The position numbers were made by a program, and so were the translations under genes. A stretch of DNA of 64,000 nucleotides from Bradyrhizobium sp. SZCCT0148 (GTDB lineage Bacteria; Pseudomonadota; Alphaproteobacteria; Rhizobiales; Xanthobacteraceae): positions 680,885 through 744,884 of the forward strand of contig NZ_JAFCKT010000002.1 in the NCBI RefSeq assembly GCF_018129985.1, written 5' to 3'. The notes beneath the pieces were generated by a model, which had not been told where the DNA came from, searched no databases, and was given only the letters and a program-made list of their open reading frames with translations. Positions 8,778 through 17,461 of the stretch are shown piece after piece (the stretch's first letter is position 1; each line of letters opens with the position of its first letter).

Positions 8778-10649
8778 TTACATCCGCGGCATGCTCGCGG
8801 GCCGCACTTCGCGGGCCTGGGCTGCGAGCCTGATGCCGGCATTGGCCGCACCGAACCCCTGATAATTCCTGCGTTCGACGATCTCGAAGAAGAAGCGCTC
8901 GTCGAAAATGTGGGTGTAGACCTGGAAGAACTCGCCGTCGCCCTCGCGGTCGTAGAGGATGTGATTGGCGCGCAGCTGCGCCATCAGCTGGGGCGCAAGA
9001 TCGTATTTGGCTTCGATGTCGTCGTAGTAATTGGCGGGGATATCCAGGAAATCGGCGCCGCGCTTGCGCATCTCGGCGACCGTCGCAAAAATGTCCCGGC
9101 ACGCAAACGCGACGTGCTGCACGCCAGAACCGAAAAACTCCGAGATGAAGCGCGCCGGCAACGTGCGATTGGCGGAGGAGCCGTTGAGCACGAAGCGCAG
9201 GCTCTGGTCGGCGTTGATGATGGCCTGGCTCTGCACCAGGCCCCTGGGGTCGGCGATTTCCATCTGCGGCAGACGCTTCAAATCGAGGATGCCGGTGTAG
9301 AACAAAAGCCACGACAGCATCTCGTCATAGGGCATCGATTGCGCGATGTGATCGACGGCGAGCAGCGCGTCCGCGCCTTTGTCGCTCGTAACAGGCTCGA
9401 AATCCGTGTCCCAGTTCTTGCCGGCCTGGTCGAGGAAATACAGCAGGCTGCCGCCCACGCCGTGGATCGCCGGGATCTCGAGTTCGCCCGGCCCGACCGG
9501 CTGGTAGAAGGTGCGCGCCCTCAGCGATTCGGCACGCTGCATGGCAAGGCCAGCATTGTCGACATCGAGCGCGATCGCGCAAACACCGGGGCCGTGTGTC
9601 ACATAGTGCGAATGCGCAAAGCCGTCGGTCTCGCTGTTGATGACGAGCTCGACCTCGCCCTGCGACCAGCGCTCCACTGCCTTGCTGCGATGCGCGCCGG
9701 TCTTGCGAAAGCCGAGTTGCGCAAACAGGCGGCCGAGCTCGCCCGCCTTGGTCTCGTTGACGGCAAACTCGATGAAGCCGATGCCGCGGCCTTTCGCTTT
9801 CGGCGCCAGCGGCTCGGCGGCAAATCTCGGCCAATCCGGCGCAAGCTGGTCGTCGAGCAGGATCAGCGAGCGCAGGCCGTCGAGCGCGGTCTGCGTGGCC
9901 GAGCCGGCGCGGAACTGGTCGTTGAAGATTTCCAGCGACAGCGGCCCGGCATAGCCGGTCGCCGCGATCGCGGCCATGAACTCGCCGACCGGCAGGTCGC
10001 CCTGGCCGGGGAAAGAGCGGAAGTGCCGGCTCCACGACAGAATATCGAGCTCGAGTTTCGGCGCGTCCGCGAGCTGCACCAGAAAAATCTTGTCGCCGGG
10101 AATCGAGGCCATCGCGCGCACGGGAAAGCCCGGTGCCAGGGCGTGAAAGCTGTCGAGGATGATTCCGATCGCGGGATGATCGGCGCGCCGCACGATCTCC
10201 CAGGCATCGCGATAGTCGTTGACGTGGCGGCCCCAGGCCAAGGCCTCGTAGCCGATGCGCAAGCCGCGCCTGGCGGCGCGATCGCCCAGCTCGCGGAAAT
10301 CATCGGCCGCGCGGTCGATGCCGCCGAGCGAGGCAGGCGAGACGTTGGAGCAGATCAGCAAGAGGTCGGTGCCGAGCTCCTGCATCAGGTCGAACTTGCG
10401 CTCGGCGCGGGCAAAAGTGCGCGCACGCTGCGGCTCCGGCATGCCCTCGAAGTCGCGGAACGGCTGGAAGGCGCAGATCGCGAGATTGAGATCGCGGCAG
10501 AGCTTTGCAATGTCGCGCGGGCCTGAACCGAACGACAGCAGATCGTTCTCGAAGATCTCGACCGCGTCGAAGCCGGCGGATGCGATGGCGCGGAGTTTCT
10601 CGTCGAGTGCGCCGGAGAGGGAGACGGTCGCGATCGATCGCCTGTTCAT
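8778..10649 (-). CDS. quiC: 3-dehydroshikimate dehydratase fused to HPPD-like domain (QuiC type)
   Basis: This is a 623-residue two-domain protein. Residues 1 to about 270 form a xylose-isomerase-like TIM barrel with likely metal ligands in GYEALAWG, ILDSFHAL and SLEIFND. From about 290 to 600 it has two vicinal-oxygen-chelate repeats like 4-hydroxyphenylpyruvate dioxygenase, with a complete His-His-Glu set in DHIAQSM, GVQHVAF and FFFEIVERR. This matches the QuiC1 architecture known in Pseudomonas, where the barrel converts 3-dehydroshikimate to protocatechuate. The role of the dioxygenase-like half is less clear. It is the last gene of the transporter operon and overlaps the ATPase gene by 4 bases. 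Confidence 0.87.
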   Translation of the reverse strand: MNRRSIATVSLSGALDEKLRAIASAGFDAVEIFENDLLSFGSGPRDIAKLCRDLNLAICAFQPFRDFEGMPEPQRARTFARAERKFDLMQELGTDLLLICSNVSPASLGGIDRAADDFRELGDRAARRGLRIGYEALAWGRHVNDYRDAWEIVRRADHPAIGIILDSFHALAPGFPVRAMASIPGDKIFLVQLADAPKLELDILSWSRHFRSFPGQGDLPVGEFMAAIAATGYAGPLSLEIFNDQFRAGSATQTALDGLRSLILLDDQLAPDWPRFAAEPLAPKAKGRGIGFIEFAVNETKAGELGRLFAQLGFRKTGAHRSKAVERWSQGEVELVINSETDGFAHSHYVTHGPGVCAIALDVDNAGLAMQRAESLRARTFYQPVGPGELEIPAIHGVGGSLLYFLDQAGKNWDTDFEPVTSDKGADALLAVDHIAQSMPYDEMLSWLLFYTGILDLKRLPQMEIADPRGLVQSQAIINADQSLRFVLNGSSANRTLPARFISEFFGSGVQHVAFACRDIFATVAEMRKRGADFLDIPANYYDDIEAKYDLAPQLMAQLRANHILYDREGDGEFFQVYTHIFDERFFFEIVERRNYQGFGAANAGIRLAAQAREVRPASMPRM

Positions 10650-11383
10650 GCCGCGCTCTCCTCCATGGCCCCGCCGAGAAAGAGCTGGCCGATGCGCGGA
10701 TCGTTCAGGATGCGCCTGGCGTCGTCGACCATGCGGGTCTGGCCGAGCTCGAGCACGATGCCGATGTCGGAAATTTCAAGCGCCGAGCGTGCGTTTTGCT
10801 CGATCATCAGGATCGTGACGCCGCGGTCGCGCAAGCTTTTGAGGATGTCGAAAGTCTGCTGCACCATCAGCGGCGACAGGCCGATCGAGGGCTCGTCGAT
10901 CAGCACCAGCTTTGGCTCGAGCAGCAGCGAGCGGGCGATCTCGAGCTGCTTCTGCTCGCCGCCGGAGAGTGTCGAGGCCTGCTGCGTGGATTTGCGGCGC
11001 AGGGCGGGAAACAAATCGAGCGCCGCCTCGATCCGCGTGGGCAGGTCGAGCCCCTTGCCGGCGGCGACGCCGCCGAGCTCGATATTGTGGCGCACCGACA
11101 GCTCCGGGAAGATGTTGCGGCCCTGTGGCACGTAACAGATGCCGGCATTGAGCAGCGCGCGCTGGCTCAAGTTGGTGATGTCACGACCGGCAAAGCTGAC
11201 CTTGCCCTCGCGCAGCTTCAACAAGCCGAAGATCGCCTTGAACACGGTGGACTTGCCGGCGCCGTTCGGGCCGATGATGGTGGTGATGGTGGCCTGCGGC
11301 ACGGCGAAGGTCGTGCCGTTCAGGATCGTCATCTTGCCGTAGCCGCCGACGAGATTGTGAACCGAGAGGATCGGGTCGCTCAT
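10646..11383 (-). CDS. HAAT ABC transporter ATPase, LivF type
   Basis: This is a 245-residue ABC ATPase. The Walker A GPNGAGKST, signature LSGGEQKQLEIARSL and Walker B LVLIDEPS are all visible, and the segment VPQGRNIFPELSV is typical of LivF-type subunits. The start at 11383 lies 2 bases after the preceding LivG-type gene, and the end overlaps quiC by 4 bases, so translation is tightly coupled. As the second ATPase of the operon's transporter it would power uptake of a ring acid such as quinate or shikimate. Confidence 0.92.
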   Translation of the reverse strand: MSDPILSVHNLVGGYGKMTILNGTTFAVPQATITTIIGPNGAGKSTVFKAIFGLLKLREGKVSFAGRDITNLSQRALLNAGICYVPQGRNIFPELSVRHNIELGGVAAGKGLDLPTRIEAALDLFPALRRKSTQQASTLSGGEQKQLEIARSLLLEPKLVLIDEPSIGLSPLMVQQTFDILKSLRDRGVTILMIEQNARSALEISDIGIVLELGQTRMVDDARRILNDPRIGQLFLGGAMEESAA

Positions 11384-11385
11384 GG

Positions 11386-12129
11386 TCAATGTCCCAAATA
11401 GGCTTCGATAACGGCGGGGTTCTTGCGGACCTCGTCGGGCCGGCCCATCGCCAGCACCTTGCCCTCCGCCATCACCATCACGCGCGAGCACAGCGACATC
11501 ACGAATTCCATGTTGTGCTCGATCACGACGAAGGTGGCGTTCTTCTCGCGGTTGATCGCGACCAGGCGCTCCTTCAAATCCGCCAGCATCGACGGGTTGA
11601 CGCCGCCGGCGGGCTCGTCGAGCAGCACCAGGCGCGGGCCGCCCATGAAGGCCATGGCGGCATCGAGCAGCTTTTGCTGGCCATAGGACAATCCGCCGGC
11701 TGGCTCGTCGGCGAGATGATCGAGCTTGAAGAAGCCGATCATCTGGTTGGCGGCATCAGTCAGCCCGGCATCGGAGCGACCGACCAGCCGCGAGGCCATG
11801 TTGCCCTGGTGCTCCTGGCCCGCGAGGATCAGGTTCTCGCGCACCGAGAGTTTCGGAAACACCTGCAGCAGCTGGAAGGTGCGGCTGACCCCGAGCTTGT
11901 TGAGCTCGGAGGGGCGGAGGCCCGTGACGACCTTGCCGTCGAGCTTGACCTCGCCGCCTGACGGGGCGAGCTGGCCGAGGATGCAGTTGAACAAAGTCGA
12001 CTTGCCGCAGCCGTTCGGCCCGATCAGGCCGAGGATCTCGCTCTCGCGCACGTCGAAGGAAACGCCGTCGACGGCGCTGATCCCGCCAAAATTCTTCTTG
12101 ATGCCGGAGACTTCGAGGACCGCACTCAT
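11386..12129 (-). CDS. HAAT ABC transporter ATPase, LivG type
   Basis: This is a 247-residue ABC ATPase with Walker A GPNGCGKST, signature LSYGQQKLLDAA and Walker B LVLLDEPAGG. VIEHNMEFVMSLCSRV near the end is characteristic of LivG. The start is the ATG at 12129, which overlaps the upstream permease stop in an ATGA arrangement. It pairs with the LivF-type subunit downstream. Confidence 0.92.
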   Translation of the reverse strand: MSAVLEVSGIKKNFGGISAVDGVSFDVRESEILGLIGPNGCGKSTLFNCILGQLAPSGGEVKLDGKVVTGLRPSELNKLGVSRTFQLLQVFPKLSVRENLILAGQEHQGNMASRLVGRSDAGLTDAANQMIGFFKLDHLADEPAGGLSYGQQKLLDAAMAFMGGPRLVLLDEPAGGVNPSMLADLKERLVAINREKNATFVVIEHNMEFVMSLCSRVMVMAEGKVLAMGRPDEVRKNPAVIEAYLGH

Positions 12130-13124
12130 TGCGCCGTCTCCAGACGGGATTTCGCGACGGCGCGCAGCGCGGAGGCTGCCTTGGTGCGGCGCTCGGCGAG
12201 GTAGCGATCGACGATTCCGAGAATGCCGGTCGGCGACCAGATCAGCAGCAGCATTACCGCGACCGCATACAGCATCAGATAATAGCCCTCGGTGAAGCGC
12301 AGCCATTCCGGCAGCAGCACCGCGATCATTGCGCCGAGGAACGGGCCGAAATAGAAGCCCGCGCCGCCGACGATCACCATCATCAGGAGGTCGAGCGAGA
12401 GTGACAGGTTGAACGGCACCGGATCGATGTACTGCGTCAGCGGCGCATAGAGCGCGCCGGCGACGCCGCCGAGTGCCGAGCCGATCGCGAACGCCATCAG
12501 CGTGTAGCGGCGGGTGTCGATGCCGAGCGATTGCGCGCGCAGCGGGTTTTCGCGCAGGGCCATGAAGGCGCGGCCCCAGGGCGAGCGGATCAGCCACCAC
12601 ACCGCGGCCGACACGATCGCGAGCGAGCCGAGGCAGACATAATAAAACGGCAGCGGCTTGTTGGTCGCAATCCCGAAGAAGTTCGGCCGCGGGATGTTGG
12701 AGATGCCGTAGATGCCGCCGGTCAGCCAGCTCTCGTTCCGGAATACCAGGAAGGCGAGGGTGGAGAAGGCCAGCGTGACGAAGGCGAGGTAGTGGTGCTG
12801 CACGCGCAGCGCGGGATAGCCGAGCACCCAGCCGACCGCGAAGCTCAGCACGATGGCGACGACGATCGCTGCCGGCAGGGGCCAGCCATGGGTGGTCATG
12901 ATCGCCGCGGCATAGGCGCCGATGCCGACGAACGCGCCCTGCGCCAGCGAGACCTGGCCGGCATAGCCGAGCGTGAGGTTGAGGCCCATCGCGGCGATCG
13001 TCATCACCGCCCATTGGCTGAGGATGAACAGGCCGTAGCGGTTGAAATTCATGGGGACGACGATCAGGCCGGCGATGACGACCAGGCCCAGCGCGATCTT
13101 CAGGGGTTTGCCGAAGCCGCTCAT
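12126..13124 (-). CDS. HAAT ABC transporter permease, LivM type
   Basis: This is a 332-residue membrane protein with about nine or ten hydrophobic segments and the LivM hallmarks GLNLTLGYAGQVSLAQGAF and LRENPLRAQSLGID. The start at 13124 overlaps the stop of the LivH-type gene by 4 bases (ATGA), and the end overlaps the LivG-type gene by 4 bases. It forms the membrane channel together with the LivH-type subunit. Confidence 0.92.
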   Translation of the reverse strand: MSGFGKPLKIALGLVVIAGLIVVPMNFNRYGLFILSQWAVMTIAAMGLNLTLGYAGQVSLAQGAFVGIGAYAAAIMTTHGWPLPAAIVVAIVLSFAVGWVLGYPALRVQHHYLAFVTLAFSTLAFLVFRNESWLTGGIYGISNIPRPNFFGIATNKPLPFYYVCLGSLAIVSAAVWWLIRSPWGRAFMALRENPLRAQSLGIDTRRYTLMAFAIGSALGGVAGALYAPLTQYIDPVPFNLSLSLDLLMMVIVGGAGFYFGPFLGAMIAVLLPEWLRFTEGYYLMLYAVAVMLLLIWSPTGILGIVDRYLAERRTKAASALRAVAKSRLETAQ

Positions 13125-13996
13125 ACCGTGCGCTCCTCGGCGCGGCCGAGCAATCCTTGCGGCCGGAACAGGATGACGACGATCAGGAAGATCAGCGGCA
13201 CCGCCGCGCGATATTGGGTGGAGACGTAGCTGGCTGCGAGATTGTCGAGCACGCCGATCAGCAGGCCGCCGGCGATCGCGCCGCGCACCTGGTTGAAGCC
13301 ACCGACGATCGCCGCGATGAAAGCCGCCTGTCCCAGCACTTCGCCTGAGGAGAATTTTGCCAGATAAATCGGCGTGATGAGAAGCGAGGCCAGCGCGACC
13401 AGGACGGCGTTGATCAGGAATGTCAGCAGGATCATCCGCTCGACCGGCACGCCGATGATGCGCGCCACCGTCGGGTTCTGCGCCGCCGCCTGCATCTGGT
13501 GGCCGAGCGAGGTGCGGTTGAGCAGCGTCGTCAATCCAACGACGGCGAGGATGGCGACGACGAGGACGCCGATGCTTTGCAGCGAGACCGCGTGGCCGAG
13601 AATGGAGACGTCGCCGGTCGGCACGATCGACGGGAAGGGCGAGGCCTCCGCGCTGAAGAACTGCTTGACCGCTTCCTTGATGCCGATCGCGAGCGCCATG
13701 GTCGCGATCGCCAGCGGCAGCACCCCGTGGCGCATCATGGGATCGACCAGCAACAGCTTGAAGCCGAGCCCGAGCAGGATCATCGACAAGAGCATGCCGA
13801 GGATGATCGCGAGCCAGAACGGCGCGCCCGCATGCATCGCGGCGAGCATCAGGAAGGCTGGCAGCATCACGAACTCGCCTTGCGCGAAATTGATGGTCTG
13901 CGAGGTCTGCCACAGCAGCGTGAAGCCGACCGCGACCAGCGCATAGATCGCGCCGGTGGCTAACCCTGCGACCAGAAGATCGAATAGGTTGGACAT
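13121..13996 (-). CDS. HAAT ABC transporter permease, LivH type
   Basis: This is a 291-residue integral membrane protein with LivH features: LVAGLATGAIYALVAVGFTL at residues 8-27, the TINFAQGEFVML motif, and a late IVGGFNQVRGAIAGGLLIGV segment. It follows the binding-protein gene after a 223-base gap that holds a palindromic repeat. The four downstream genes are joined by short overlaps, so this looks like the start of a tightly coupled translation block. Confidence 0.92.
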   Translation of the reverse strand: MSNLFDLLVAGLATGAIYALVAVGFTLLWQTSQTINFAQGEFVMLPAFLMLAAMHAGAPFWLAIILGMLLSMILLGLGFKLLLVDPMMRHGVLPLAIATMALAIGIKEAVKQFFSAEASPFPSIVPTGDVSILGHAVSLQSIGVLVVAILAVVGLTTLLNRTSLGHQMQAAAQNPTVARIIGVPVERMILLTFLINAVLVALASLLITPIYLAKFSSGEVLGQAAFIAAIVGGFNQVRGAIAGGLLIGVLDNLAASYVSTQYRAAVPLIFLIVVILFRPQGLLGRAEERTV

Positions 13997-14065
13997 GTTC
14001 CCCTCTTTCTCTTCCGCTCCCGCGAGCGCCAGGGCAATCGCATATGGAAGCGATCATGCCTGTGG

Positions 14066-14203
14066 CCATCCTTCGAGAAGCCCGCCGTTGGCGGATCCTC
14101 AGGATGAGGGCGGAGTGCGCGGCTGCAGCACCATGCGCTCCGCAGCGAGTTCGGCCTCATCCTGAGGAGACCGCTAAGAGCGGTCGTCTCGAAGGACGAG
14201 GCG
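14066..14203. repeat. Large palindromic intergenic repeat
   Basis: Nested inverted arms are visible: CATCCTTCGAGA near 14067 against TCTCGAAGGACGAGG near 14188, and TCCTCAGGATGAGG (14096-14109) against CCTCATCCTGAGGA (14155-14168). It is a repeat type common in Bradyrhizobium genomes, as I recall. It sits inside the operon between the binding-protein gene and the permease gene. It could stabilise the abundant upstream message, as REP elements do in other transporter operons. Confidence 0.78.
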
Positions 14204-14219
14204 CTTGCTCCGCTCTATC

Positions 14220-15353
14220 TCACTTCACCTTCGGCAGCACTTGCTTCACGACCTGCTTGCCTTCGACCACCTCGACCAGAAAGCTCTGACGGTCGATGTC
14301 GCCGGTGTCGCTGAAGGTCACGTCCATAAGGATGCCCGGTTCGTCCGCGGCCATGATGGTGAGGCCGTGCAGCGTGTCGGCGAACTTCTTCGGGTCGACT
14401 TTGCCCATCTTCTCGGTGGTGGCCTTCACCATGTAGACGGCGAGATAGCCTTTCAGGCCGTTATGGTCAGGAACGTAATTGTACTTCTTGGAAAACTTCT
14501 CGCGGAATTGCTTGACCAGATCGACGGGCGCGTCGGTGGTGAGGCCGACATGTCCGCGCGCGCCGTTGGCGGCGTCGCCGGCGAGCTCGATCACCTTCTG
14601 GCCGATCAGCGTGGTCTCGCCCATCAGCGGCGCGGTGACGCCCTGGCGCTTCAGCTCCTTCAGGATGCGCGCGCTCTCTTCCTCGTTCAGATAGACGAAC
14701 ACGGCATCGGGATTGGCGGCCTTGATCTTGCCGACGTCGGCGGCGAAGTCGGCCTGGCCTGCTTCAGTGGAGAGATCGGCCACCACCTTGGAGCCGAGGC
14801 GTTCGAGCTCCTTGGTCACCATGTCGCGTCCGCCGCGGCCGAAATCGTTGTTGACCCAGACCACTGCGACGGTTTTCGCCTTCATGTCGTCGTGGATGTA
14901 TTTCGCGACCTTCGGCATCGAGGATTGTTGGCCGAACGAGGTGCGGAACAGAAACTTGTTGCCGGCTTGGGTCAGCTCGGCGGCTTCGCCACCCATGATC
15001 TGCGCGATGCCGGCTTCGGCCGCGAGCGGCGCCGTCACCTTCACGGAGCCGGAATAGCCGGGCCCGAGCAGCACATAGGGCTCGGCGTCGAGCGCCTTCT
15101 GCACCTGGGCGCGGGCGACACCCGGGTTGGACTGCGAGTCGGCATGGCTGACTTCGAGCTTGCGGCCGAGCACGCCGCCCTTGGCGTTGATCTCCTCGAT
15201 CGCGAGGTCGATGCCGTTCTTCCAGTTGGTGCCGACGGTGGCGCCGCCGCCGGAGAGTTCGGCGACGTTGGCGAGCTTGATCGCCTGGGCGTGAACGCCG
15301 GTTGCAGTTGCGAAGGCAAGCAGGGCGCCTGCCAGAATGGTCGATCTCATCAT
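14220..15353 (-). CDS. HAAT ABC transporter substrate-binding protein of the quinate/shikimate operon
   Basis: This is a 377-residue periplasmic binding protein. The signal peptide ends near VHAQA at residues 19-23, followed by the type I binding fold (IKLANVAELSGGGATVGTNW). Two adjacent ATGs (15353 and 15350) lie behind GGAGGAGA; the second has the better spacing. It is encoded between the shikimate/quinate dehydrogenase gene and the permeases, so its ligand is probably quinate, shikimate or 3-dehydroshikimate. The ligand is an inference from the two enzymes in the same operon. Confidence 0.87.
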   Translation of the reverse strand: MMRSTILAGALLAFATATGVHAQAIKLANVAELSGGGATVGTNWKNGIDLAIEEINAKGGVLGRKLEVSHADSQSNPGVARAQVQKALDAEPYVLLGPGYSGSVKVTAPLAAEAGIAQIMGGEAAELTQAGNKFLFRTSFGQQSSMPKVAKYIHDDMKAKTVAVVWVNNDFGRGGRDMVTKELERLGSKVVADLSTEAGQADFAADVGKIKAANPDAVFVYLNEEESARILKELKRQGVTAPLMGETTLIGQKVIELAGDAANGARGHVGLTTDAPVDLVKQFREKFSKKYNYVPDHNGLKGYLAVYMVKATTEKMGKVDPKKFADTLHGLTIMAADEPGILMDVTFSDTGDIDRQSFLVEVVEGKQVVKQVLPKVK

Positions 15354-15406
15354 GTCTCCTCCCGTTTCCTCTGATGTTGCCGGCGGCCTTGTATCGGCCG
15401 CTTCGG

Positions 15407-16285
15407 TTACGCTGCGTGATAGGCCGAGCTTCGTGCCGCCATCACCTCGTCGAATGCCTCTCCCATGATCTCGGTCGATGGGGCAAGGCCCGTGAACAGT
15501 TCGAATGCGTCGGCGGCCTGATAGATCGCGAGCTCCCGCCCGGTCATGATCCGTGCGCCCCTGGCTTGTGCCGCCGCCAGCAGCGGCGTGATCAGCGGCG
15601 AATAGACGGCATCCGCGACCCACAATTTTTCGTGCAACAACGTGGCCGCAACCGGCATGCCGCGGTCCGGCAGCATGCCGACCGGCGTGCCGTTGACGAG
15701 ACCGGTTGCGCCGTGAACCGCATCCTCGACGCTTGCGGCAACCCTGGCGCCGCCCTGCGGCGCCAGCAGGGAGACGAGCGTCGCGGCGCGCGCCGGCTCG
15801 CTGTCGAAGATGCGGATGTCGGACACTTTCAGGCTCGCCAGCGCAAACGCGATCGCCTTGCCGACGCCGCCGGCGCCGATCACCGCAACGGCATTTCCCG
15901 CGGGCGCCAGCAGCGGCGCCACCGCGCGCGCAAAGCCGGTGGTGTCGGTGTTGTGGCCGGTCAGGCGGGCGTCCTTGACGACGACGGTGTTGACCGCGCC
16001 CATGCTGGCCGCACCGGGCGCCAACGCGTCGAGCAGCGGAACCACCGCCTCCTTGTAGGGGTAGGTGACATTGACGCCGGCAAAGCCGAGCCGCCGCACG
16101 CCCTCGAGCATCATGCGAAGCGCTGCCGCATCGGCTCCGGCCACCTCGATGAGCTGATAGTGGCCGCGCAGCCCGAGCGCCTCCGCGGCGCGCTCATGCA
16201 TGGCAGGCGATGCGGAATGCGCGATCGGCGCGCCGATCAGGCCGGTAAGGAGCTTCTTGCTGGCGGCGTATCCGCGCTGGGACAT
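15407..16285 (-). CDS. Shikimate/quinate dehydrogenase, probably NAD-dependent and catabolic
   Basis: This is a 292-residue member of the AroE family. It has the substrate motifs SASPAMHE, NVTYPYK with the catalytic lysine, and GHNTDTTGF, and the nucleotide motif GAGGVGKA. After the second strand of the nucleotide fold it reads FDSEPARA, where NADP-type AroE has a basic NRT-R motif. The acidic residue there points to NAD use, as in the catabolic QsuD of Corynebacterium. It is the first gene of the transporter/quiC operon, and a LysR gene ends 144 bases upstream. It would oxidise shikimate to 3-dehydroshikimate (or quinate to dehydroquinate), which QuiC then converts. A purely biosynthetic role is less likely. 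Confidence 0.83.
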   Translation of the reverse strand: MSQRGYAASKKLLTGLIGAPIAHSASPAMHERAAEALGLRGHYQLIEVAGADAAALRMMLEGVRRLGFAGVNVTYPYKEAVVPLLDALAPGAASMGAVNTVVVKDARLTGHNTDTTGFARAVAPLLAPAGNAVAVIGAGGVGKAIAFALASLKVSDIRIFDSEPARAATLVSLLAPQGGARVAASVEDAVHGATGLVNGTPVGMLPDRGMPVAATLLHEKLWVADAVYSPLITPLLAAAQARGARIMTGRELAIYQAADAFELFTGLAPSTEIMGEAFDEVMAARSSAYHAA

Positions 16286-16429
16286 AATTCGCTATCGTCT
16301 CAAAAGGAGCGTTCGGTCCCGGCCATTAGCGGGGAAATCCGCGCGATTCCAAGCGGGATTTCAGGTGCGACGATAGCCATTCCTCCGCCTAACACAATTA
16401 CCCTTTTATCCGGCAAACCTAACATGATG
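16286..16429. promoter_or_regulatory. Probable promoter/operator region of the quinate operon
   Basis: This 144-base gap separates the LysR gene from the dehydrogenase gene it probably controls; both read leftward. It is more AT-rich than its surroundings around 16390-16430. A small palindrome AACATGATGTT (16421-16431) touches the LysR stop, and CCTAACA occurs twice, 31 bases apart. These could be LysR contacts, but they are weak by sequence alone. Confidence 0.35.
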
Positions 16430-17392
16430 TTATTTCTTCCGCCCCCGCGTCGGCGCGGCCTTGCCGCTGCCGCCCGGCACGGCCTTGCCGTTGCCGCGGG
16501 ACGGCTCGACCGCGCGCATCTCGGCGCGCAGCGACTCGATGAAGGACTCCGCATGGAGCGACAGCGGCGCGCCGCGCTTGACCGCGATATAGGTGTCGAA
16601 CCGCGTCGGCTCGGCAATCTTCAGAAGCTCGATCCCGGGATAGCCGCCATGGGCCACCGTGAACTGGTCGATGATCGCGATCCCGAGACCCGCCTTCACC
16701 AGCGCGCAGACCGTGGTGCCGAAGCGCGCCCGAATGGTGATGTTGTAGGCGAGCCGGTGGCGCGCGAAGATCTCGGCCATGATCCGGCCGTAGGGATCGT
16801 TGGGATCGATGCCGATCAGCGGATAGCGGGTGATCTCGGCGGCGGAGACCTGCTTGCGGCCGGCGAGCTCGTGGCCCGGCGGCACGATGCAATACAGCTC
16901 GCCCGAGGCCAGCGGCATGAAGTCGAGCCCGGAATGCTCTAGCCGGTAGCTCATCGCCACGCACTCGCCGCGGCCGAGCATGAGATAGTCGATGGCTTCC
17001 TCGAGTTTGAGAATGTTGATGTCGATGCCCAAATCGGGATAGCGGCGGCGGACGCGCTCGATCGCGCGCGGCACCATCACCTGCGAGATGCTCGGCACCG
17101 AGCCGATGCGCAGTTCGGACAGGCCGCCGCGGCCGATCTTGGAGATGATCTCGGAGAGGTCGTCGACCTTCTTGTAGACGCTGTTGATCTGCTCGAAGAT
17201 GTTCTCGGCTTCCGGCGTCGGGAAGTAGCGCCCGTTCTGGCGCTGGAAGAAGCGGATGCCGAGCGAGCGCTCGGTGTATTTGACGAGGCGGCTGATCCCG
17301 GGCGCCGAGACATTGAGCAGCTTCGCGGCACCGCCGATGGTGCCCGTCACCATCACGGCACGGATCACTTCCACCTGGCGCAGCGTCATCAT
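16430..17392 (-). CDS. LysR-family regulator
   Basis: This is a 320-residue LysR-type transcription factor. The N-terminal winged helix covers about residues 3-62 (GTIGGAAKLLNVSAPGISRLV), a linker follows, and the effector-binding domain runs from about 95 to 295. The C-terminus is an extra basic, glycine-rich tail (RGNGKAVPGGSGKAAPTRG). It is codirectional with, and upstream of, the shikimate/quinate dehydrogenase operon, so it is the obvious candidate activator with a pathway intermediate as effector. It is not divergent from its target, which is unusual for the family. Confidence 0.88.
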   Translation of the reverse strand: MMTLRQVEVIRAVMVTGTIGGAAKLLNVSAPGISRLVKYTERSLGIRFFQRQNGRYFPTPEAENIFEQINSVYKKVDDLSEIISKIGRGGLSELRIGSVPSISQVMVPRAIERVRRRYPDLGIDINILKLEEAIDYLMLGRGECVAMSYRLEHSGLDFMPLASGELYCIVPPGHELAGRKQVSAAEITRYPLIGIDPNDPYGRIMAEIFARHRLAYNITIRARFGTTVCALVKAGLGIAIIDQFTVAHGGYPGIELLKIAEPTRFDTYIAVKRGAPLSLHAESFIESLRAEMRAVEPSRGNGKAVPGGSGKAAPTRGRKK

Positions 17393-17461
17393 GTCTGGAT
17401 GTCCCGGAACGGTCTTCCAGGATCATCTCATGGAAGGCGCGCGGCCATCCAGCGCCAAATG

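Noticed and set aside
8670..10526. A plus-strand open frame of about 600 codons opposite quiC
   Set aside because: It is a shadow of the high-GC quiC gene; its translation is arginine- and alanine-rich without any domain, whereas the minus strand gives a complete two-domain enzyme.
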